Shown here piece by piece: positions 54,201 to 63,200 of a stretch of 64,000 nt of DNA. The DNA comes from Gambelia wislizenii (taxonomy: Eukaryota; Chordata; Lepidosauria; Squamata; Crotaphytidae). Position 1 is the stretch's first letter. The number at the start of each line of letters is the position of its first letter. The notes under the pieces are model-generated. The model was given only the letters and a program-made list of their open reading frames with translations. It was not told the DNA's origin and ran no database searches. Where the stretch lies: assembly GCA_030847615.1 (NCBI GenBank), contig JAUMIR010000005.1, forward strand, positions 215,496,645 to 215,560,644, in the 5' to 3' direction. The position numbers were made by a program, and so were the translations under genes.

Positions 54201-57200
54201 ACTTTGTGTTTGTAATTATCTCAGTATGCTTACTTGTCTCTTGTCTCTTTGGTAGGATTCAGTCATGAAGGCATCAGGTTAGATGGAAAAAGTCTTAATT
54301 TGTGTAGCTTTTATCCATTTGGCCTATTTCATATCAACTTATTGTACTGCACCTGTCATCGCTACTTCAAAAATAGTAATAGGTAGACTTGTTTTAAATG
54401 TGTAAGGTTGATTGTTGTTTAGTGTGTATGTGTAAATGTGTTATCTGAAGTTACCTGAGAAATGCTACTGAAGTAGAAAAATATTTAGGTCAACTGTGCA
54501 TAGGTCAGTATCCGTCTGACTGCCCACAGAACAGGAAGCTTCTGTTGTTTTGTTACTTTCTTAGATATGCTGGTTTTAGATTAAAAGTAATAAAGGCGAA
54601 TACTATATTGCTGTAAATGAGCTACTTTATATGAATGGGCAAGGCTCGCTATTGTGCTGTTTTGTGGAAATCTCACATCACCCTTTTAATACTACATAGT
54701 GTCTGCATGTTTTTGGTAGAAATTTCTCCAGACCTTTCCCTCAGTGTGTTTGGTAGGATACATTTAAAGCAGGCGAGGGCAACAGTGTAATGGGCAGGGG
54801 GCCAATTTTCCATCTCCTGAACCTCCTGGGTACCACATGCACACCCCTGGAGTGCACCAAACTATCTTTCTCCCACGTTCTGCCTCTAAAATGGAGACCA
54901 GAAGTGTCCTGTTGTCATTTTAGATAAGAAACAGAGGAGGGAAATGTTATTTGGTAGGTTGAGAGGAGAGTTAGGGAGGGTTTGTTAGCACCTCTGTGTG
55001 CATTTCAGGGGCTTTGGTGTTGATTTTCATGTGATTTTCACCCCAAAATTGCACATGTATTTAAAAAACAAAACAAAATCCAGGGACTTTGGGGGATTTG
55101 TGGGTGCTTTAGGAACCATAAAAGTGGGGTTTGGTGGGTGCAGTGACCCCACCCCAGATTTAAAAGGTCAGCCCTAACATTAAAATCTGGGGAAATCAAC
55201 ACTGTTAAGGAGAAATCTACAAATTCTTACACTATCATGTTTAATCTTTTGTGCCTTAGATTGGGCAAAAAAAAAAAAAAAAAAAGTTTCATTGCAAAGC
55301 TCCTAGTGCCAAAAGGTAAAAAATTTGATTTTCGGATTGTTCCTTTAAATATGTCCTGTCAAATACTTCAGGAAATGTTGCAGTGAAAGTAGGCTGGGTG
55401 AGAACTGAAAAAAGTTTACTTGGAAAACAAATGTCATTCCATTTGTATTTTCCCCCCTTTGGTTAGGCAATGCTTATATCCCAGTCCTTGATTTAAAAAT
55501 TCAATTCATTATGTTAGAGCTTTTAAACAATACTTGGGTGCTTGCCTCTCTGCTATCATATTTTCCTTTGTATACATTATGAACTTCTCACATATACCAT
55601 TGTCTGGTCTCATTTCACTAAGGTCTTAAGTCTGTCAAATGGAAATATTTTAAAATCTAGAGCTGGACACAGAGAAGCTGTACAACACTGCCAGTTTACT
55701 TCTGATGGGAAAACACTTATTTCAAGCTCTGATGACTCGACTATACAGGTGCTGCAATATTTTGTTGTTAGGATATATGTAATATTTTTGGATAAAGTAG
55801 ATTCTGTCTAGCAAAATGTATTTTGCTTGACTCTCTGAAACAGATGAGATGAGTTTGTTTTATGAGAATTATGTGGGCAATTTCTCTTTATATGTTTTCT
55901 AAACATAAAATATGTATATCATCTTAGAATGAGGTGTTATGAAAAAATAAGCTTCAAATCTGTAAGGGTTCTGTTTTAGTTCAGTAAAGATTACTTCAGA
56001 TACATTATTTTGAGAATTTTGACTTCAAAACTAGTCAGTGATTTTATTTTAAAAAGTATTTTTGTATGGCAGTAGTGGGAAATGCACTTTTGAAATATTT
56101 GAAGCTCTTTTTTGTAAAAGATGGGGTGCATCTGTATTTAAAAATGAAAAACCAATGACAATGAAAAATATATATTAGTATGATCTTTACAGTTGAAAAC
56201 AAGACAGCTTTCAAACTACAGTAGTGCCCCTGTATCCATGGGGGATTGGTTCTGCCCCCCCCCCCACAGATACTGAAATCCGCAGATAACAGCCAATGGC
56301 GGACACCGCCCACTACCCCGGTGCCAGCATACCCCTCCTGGGGGAAGGAAGAAGGGAGGCAAGCTCTCCTCCCTCCTCCCTTCCCCCTTCACCCCTGCCA
56401 TCACCAACCACAGATAACTGAAACAGCGGCTGCTGAATCCGCAGATATAGGGGTGCTACTATAGTGTCAATTTCACTTTTTTTACCTTTTCGTATTTCTT
56501 TGAGTGTCATTGTCTTGTGATTTATATACACATTTAAGTTCAGCTGACTTCATTGCAACATCAGTATGCTTTAGTACCATAAGACTGCAAATCATTGCAT
56601 TGTTTTCTAAGTCATTTGAAGGTTGAAGCCAGGATCCAGCTGTGACAACATGCTTGCACAATTTCTGATTGTACAAACACTTGTACCTTTTCAAAGCTTG
56701 TGCAAGGAGGCATCCAGTACCTCCTTCCACATGTGCTTCTCCATTCTGGGCAGTGCAGCAGGTCAGCTTCCTGCTGGTTGAGCATGCCCCAAGCCAAGAT
56801 GAATGAGAGAGAAGAGGGCAGGAGATCAAGCAGAAGGGAAAGAGAGCTTGACTGAAGAGAAATAGGCTGAGTTGCTGGAAATAAAGGTTTGTTAAGGTAG
56901 AACACGCTTATATTATGATTGGCTTTTAACAGATACCTGCTTCCTCCTCCTCAGACTGTGGTCCTGTGTAAGTATGCCAGTGGGGTTTTTCAGTCCATCA
57001 GCATTACATTGGATTTCAGTCTGAGAAGTATACTAAAAATGTGAGGAAAAGTTAACCAACCAATAGGCTACCAGTGGTGAAGTCTGTTTATCAAATACAG
57101 TAATCAGGTTAGTGACCCCATATAGGAACTATTCCTCAAACTCCTGAATATTACTGTACTGCTTGTGCTGTGCCTTCTGGCTTGTAGGAACATAAGAGCC

Positions 57201-60200
57201 ATGCTAGAGGAGACCAAAAGCCTATCTAGTCCAGTTCTCCCATGCTTGCACAATAGAAGCTGATGGTAAGTGCACAAGGAAGAGATGGATGCAGTTGAAC
57301 TCTTCTGTTTATGTTCCCGATGAACTGAAGTTCAGAGGCATAGGGCCTCTAATATTGGATGCAGTATATAGGTTGTATGACTTTGAGTCATTGATACATC
57401 CATTCTTCATGATTAACCTTATCCTAAAAGCTTTAGAGGATGAAGTACATTGCACTTCAGAGACATTTCATAATCTCAGAAGCACAATGTAACTACAGGC
57501 ATGATCTCCTACTCTTATCTTAAGTTTTCCATTTGCAGAAAGTTCAAGACCTTGTACAGATCCTGTTTGTTTATTGCACTTTAACCATAAGTCTCTAGTC
57601 ACCATATAATACACAAAGGCTAAAATCCTGAATTGTCAAGCATAGCTATAATGATGGAGCTCCATCATAGTACAGTCGTCCCTTCACATTCGCGGGGGTT
57701 CCGTTCCGCGGACCCCCGCGAATGTGAAAAATCCGCGAATAACAAACACCCCTCCCCCTCCCTCCCCAGGCCTTCGCGGGGCCTTGCTAGGCCCCGCGGA
57801 GGTCTCCCCGGCCCTTCCTCCCTCCCTGCCCAGGCCTTCGCGGGGCCTTCCTAGGCCCCACGGAGGCCTCCCCGGCCCTCCCTCCCTCCCTTCCCAGGCC
57901 TTCGCGGGGCCTTGCTAGGCCCCACAGAGGCCTCCCTGGCCCTCCCTCCCTCCCTGCCCAGACCTTCGCAGGGCCTTGCTAGGCCCCGCGGAGGCCTCCC
58001 CGGCCCTCCCTCCCTCCCCAGGCCTTCGCGGGGCCTTCCTAGGCCCCCGGAGGCCTCCCCGGCCCTCCCTCCCTCCCTCCCCAGGCCTTCGCGGGGCCGT
58101 CCTAGGCCCCCGGAGGCCTCCCCGGCCCTCCCTCCCTCCCTGCCCAGACCTTCGCGGGGCCTTGCTAGGCCCCGCGGAGGCCTCCCCGGCCCTCCCTCCC
58201 TCCCTACCCAGACCTTCGCGGGGCTTTGCTAGGCCCCGCGGAGGCCTCCCCGGCCCTCCCTTCCTCCCTCCCCAGGCCTTCGCGGGCCCTTGCTAGGCCC
58301 CGCGGAGGTCTCCCTGGCCCTTCCTCCCTCCCTCCCCAGGCCTTCGCGGGGCCTCCGGGGGTCCCGCGAAGGCCTCCCCACCCCTCCCCAGGCCTTCGCG
58401 GGGCCTCCGGAGGGCCTCCGGGGGTCCCGCGAAGGCCTCCCCACCGCTCCCCAGGCCTTCGCGGGGCCTCCGGAGGGCCTCCGGGGGTCCCGCGAAGGCC
58501 TCCCCACCCCTCCCCAGGCCTTCGCGGGGCCTCCGGAGGGCCTCCGGGGGTCCCGCGAAGGCCTTCGCACCGCTCCCCAGGCCTTCGCGGGGCCTCCGGA
58601 GGGCCTCCGGGGGTCCCGCGAAGGCCTCCCCACCCCTCCCCAGGCCTTTGTGGGGCCTCCGGAGGGCCTCCAGGGGTCCCGCGAAGGCCTCCCCACCCCT
58701 CCCCAGGCCTTCGCGCGGCCTCCGGAGGGCCTCCGGGCGTCCCGCGAAGGCCTCCCCACCCCTCCCCAGGCCTTCGCGGGGCCTCCGGAGGGCCTCCGGG
58801 CATCCCGCGAAGGCCTCCCCACCCCTCCCCAGGTCTTTCACGGGGCCTCTGGAGGCCCCGTGTCGCGGTTTTGGGGGGGGCCGGGGGGGCCCTCCCAAAA
58901 CCGCAAATAACCGAAACCGTGAATGTCAAGTTCGCGAATGTGGAGGGACAACTGTAGCTGCTTCTGCTGATGCTGCTCCCTAACTGAAGGATTTCCAAAG
59001 TGCTGCAGATCAGGGAGCTGGGGAATGACAACTACAGTGCTCTCCCAGTGGCAGGGCACATTGAGGCAGGCAGCTGCAGAGACCCCTTGGGGTCCTGCCA
59101 CAACTGCTTTTCAACAAGCAATCATAAGTGAGTTTACAATGACAAAAATTCCCAATAAGATGCCAGCCTATGTGTATCAAGCACCTGATCCAAGTGCCTG
59201 AGAGCTCTTTTTTTGCCTTGCAAGAATACCTATGAGAGAGTCATGGATTAATTTAAAAATCCTTTTGTTAATTTTTTGTCATGGCTAATTTTAATCAGGT
59301 ATGGAATTGGCAGTCAGATGAAAGCATTCTTCTGAAAGGACACAATGAACCTGTCAAGAATTTTCATCTTCTAAAAGACTCAAGGCTTCTGTCGTGGTCA
59401 TTTGATGGGACAGTTAAGGTAAATAAAAGTCTACATATTAACAGCTTTTAGCTAAATGTACAGGAAGCAAACACAAGTTATATGAAATTGGATATTTATT
59501 CTGGTTCTTTAAAAAATAAAGTTAAGTTCATCCAGATAAGTTGCTTAGGGGTCTCTCTATAGCTATAAAATGAATAGTGAATGGAAATGATTTGATGTTT
59601 TAAAGCCATATGTTACTAAGCATTTTGAAAGCAAAACAGGCACATTGGCATTCTGTTTGCATTCTTTGTACCAAAATAATTGTTCACTTGTAAGATTTAA
59701 TATTACAGCTCTGGAACACAGTTACTGGAGAACTGGAAAAAGATGTCACCTGCCATGAAGATGCTATTCTTTCTTGTGCTATTTCACCCAACACCACTAT
59801 GTTTTCCACTACCTCTGCTGACAAGACTGCCAAGGTCAGTAAATATTTACAAATACCTACTGAATTTTCTGTACCCCTAAAGTGCAGATCATGGTCCAGC
59901 TAGAAATAAGCACTTTTACAAGCAGTTTACTTCAGTGAGAGAATTACATGTACGCTTAATTTTCTGGGTTAGTGACAGGACGAATCCATGGAGTGGCTCT
60001 CAACCTATCACTGCCCAGAACAGGGAGGGAAGAAGATGATGTCATCAAGCCAAGAGTTTTCATTCAGTCTCCATCTGGGTTCATCAGTTCTTTCCCTGCC
60101 TATGCCAAGTAGAGCTTTTTGTGTCTCCTCTCCTTTTTCATTGTTGTTTGTCTTTTTTCTTGCTTCTAAACAGCCTTTTTTCTCCTCAGTCTTTCATTCT

Positions 60201-63200
60201 ACGTCTTTTACTCCTTTATTCTGTCCCATTAAAAAAAAAAAGAAACTCTTTAACTCACTGTCTATTCCTCCTATTACTCCTGTTCCTCCTGCTCTCTCCT
60301 AGCAGGAGAGAGATTTCCTTCTTTCTCCTGCTCTTCTTAGATGGCTCTGGTGGGGGAAAGGGATGCTGCTCCTTCTAAGAAGACTAAAAAGTCTTCTCAT
60401 TCCTCTTCTGATAGCTCTAAAAGAGCAAAATCAGAAAAGATCCCCGCCCCCCACTGTCTGCAGATCAACAGGTGCTTGGAGAAGATTGTGTGTGCTCATA
60501 GCTGCTGTTGCACCCAGCGTGGAGCGCCAAACAGATTGGAAGCTCATGTCAGACCCAGTGGTGCTGGACAAAAGCACCAGTGATCAGGACTCCTCGTGGG
60601 AGACCCCCTGGTCATTCCACAGCATGTTTCCCCCTCTCTGCCCCCTGATCATGGTAAGAAGGGAGGGGTTTGTCATGTTTTCACCTGTGCAGCCACTCAA
60701 TGCATGTTTGCAGAGCCACCTGCCATTCCCCCCCAACTCCCTTTGTGCCTTTTTTCAGTGCTACTTCAAGATGGAAGGGCTGGGCACCATCTTAAGGAGG
60801 TCCTTTCCAACTGCCATTTGTAAGGCTCCTCCCAGGCCCACAGAAGCCATTTTGAAAACCACCAGGGGTGCTGTTGTGATTGTGCCAAGATTCAGCATAG
60901 CTAGCATAGTCAATTACAATCCTCAGCAGTGGCTTCGCTTTTACAGTGTTTGCTAGACATGGCTTCAGATCTGCCATCTCCCGCTCTGCCCCAAGCACAG
61001 TCTCTGCCTTTTCAGGCCAAAAGGTGTCTTCTGCCTCCTCCTCATGTGCTAGCTCCACCCCTTGTCATCCCTCCCCCCCCAAGATTGCATTCTATCCCAA
61101 TGCAAGAGAGCTTCTTAGTGACTCAGAGGTTTTACACTCTGAGCAAGCAGGCAATGGAAGACTTAAATGTTGTCATTAATGTTGTTGTGTGGCTTCAAGT
61201 TGTTTCTGACTTATGGTGACCTTAAGGTCACCTATCACTGGGTTTTCTTCGCAAGATTTGTTCAGAGGGGTTTGCCTTTGCCCTCCTCTTGAGACTGAGA
61301 AAATGTAACTTGTCCAAGTCACCCACTGGGTTTCCATGGCTAAGCAAGAATTCAAAACCTGGTCTCCAGAGTCATAGTCCAACACTCAAACTACATCATG
61401 CTGGCTTTCCATTAATATTAATAGGACCTTAAAAATGCCTAACTTGATCCTGATCAGGCCTTGTGACTCCCATCACTCTCTAATTAGTCAATAACCCATT
61501 GAAATACTACAGTAGCACCCCCACATCCGCAGATTCGCCAACCTCCCCTTCCCCCTTCATCCCCCCCATTGCCGCTGTAGCGTGGCCATGGCGGGGTGAA
61601 GGGGGGGTTGATCTAGTCCATTGCCCATTTGCTCCTGTGATCGCCACTGCAGGTGGGCCATGGCAGGGGGGAAAGGGGGAGCAATCTTGTCTCCTCCCCT
61701 TCCCCCTTTGTCCCCACAATCGCTGCTGCAGTGGGCCATGGCTGGAGTGAAGGGGAAAGGGGAGAGCGATCTAGCCCCTTCCCCCTTTGCCCCTGCAAGC
61801 ACTGCTGTGGAAGGGCCATGGTGGGGGTGAAGGGAGGGGGAGGAGTGATCTTGCCCCCCCTTCCCTCAGGATGGCTCCTGTCACCATGGCAGGGCTATGG
61901 TGGGGGTGAAGAGTGAAGGGAAGGAGGCTAGATGGCTCCTGGGATGGCGTTTGCTATTATCTGTGGAATTTGCTATCCACGGGGGGCCTGGAACCAATCC
62001 CCTGCGGATTCGGGGGTGCTACTGTATTGTACTTCAGTAGATATCATAGAAAAGATAGGGGACCTGTGGATTTCCAAAATACAGTATTGGTGAACTCCTG
62101 CTCAGAGAACCCTCACTAGTGGCTAGATTAGAGTCTTGTAGAATCTTAACTAAACCTCTGCAGGACCACAGGTCTCTCAGCACTTTCTGTATCCTAAACC
62201 CTAAAACTACCTGTGTGCAGAGTTTCCTAGAGACCATGGGAAGACCCTGTTTTTCTGTCATCCTGCCTCCTTCTCCCACTACCCCCATGTATGTTTGAGC
62301 AATATGATAAGATATTGTGGGGAATTGAGGACCTGTGGAGAGCAATTACATTTCATCCAGCCTATGTAGAAATGGGCTTCTGTGAATGGACATATTCACA
62401 CAAAAACTTCAGAGTGTGTATTTGGTGGTTCTGCATGTCATGTGTACCATTAAAGCTGTATTTTGTGAAGTCTGGAGAATTGTTTCCAGACAACTGCAGT
62501 CACAGGTACTTGGATCCCTTCATTTTTTATCTAGTTCATGTCCTACCCCTTTCCTTTCTTTCTCATTTGATAAGAGATGAGTCTCTTTTAGCCTTACTAT
62601 GTATCATTTTAACCACTCAAAGGTGGTTTCTGTTCCTGCCCCATAAAATTAGTCAAATATTCCAGATTTTTGGGTAATATAGTACCAACTAGGACTGAAT
62701 ATTAGCCTGATTTGCTCCCAAGATCTGGCCTCCTATCTTAAAGCTTTCAAGTCTTTCCTTGAACTGTCAGGCTATTTAGCTTGACGTATAATAGAAGAGG
62801 GCCGCTCTTGGTATCCAAAGGGCTGTGGTGCTGCAGAATATGCAGATGTCTTAGTTGCTGCTAGGTTCCTAAGCTTCCCAAGGCACAATGATTTGAATCC
62901 AAGAACCCTAACAAGGAAAAGCTCTGTGCCTAAGATACTTCTGTCACTGGTAAAGACATGACTACTCATTAGTATATATCAAGAGTAGACATTAATATTC
63001 GTTAGTATATGTGAAGTGTAGGGACCTACACCCCAGACACATTAGATTCCTCTTTCATACAAAATTCCTATGGCTTGAAAGCAAAATCTACTCTCAGCAG
63101 TGACATCCTCATTGCCCCTAAAATCTGAAGTTTTAAAACACTAGAAAGCCTGCCTTTTTTCTGTTCAGGTTTGATGATTGGCGTTTCTCCTTCCTATGTT

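Noticed and set aside
57724..59031. Open frames of 200-275 codons with [21 protein letters not shown] repeats on both strands
   Set aside because: Products of the 63/64-bp minisatellite; no start context, no splice link and no non-repeat domain.
61181..61409. Possible tRNA gene on the minus strand
   Set aside because: The A and B boxes are diverged, the body continues as a SINE, and an (AAC)n-like tail and target duplication are present.
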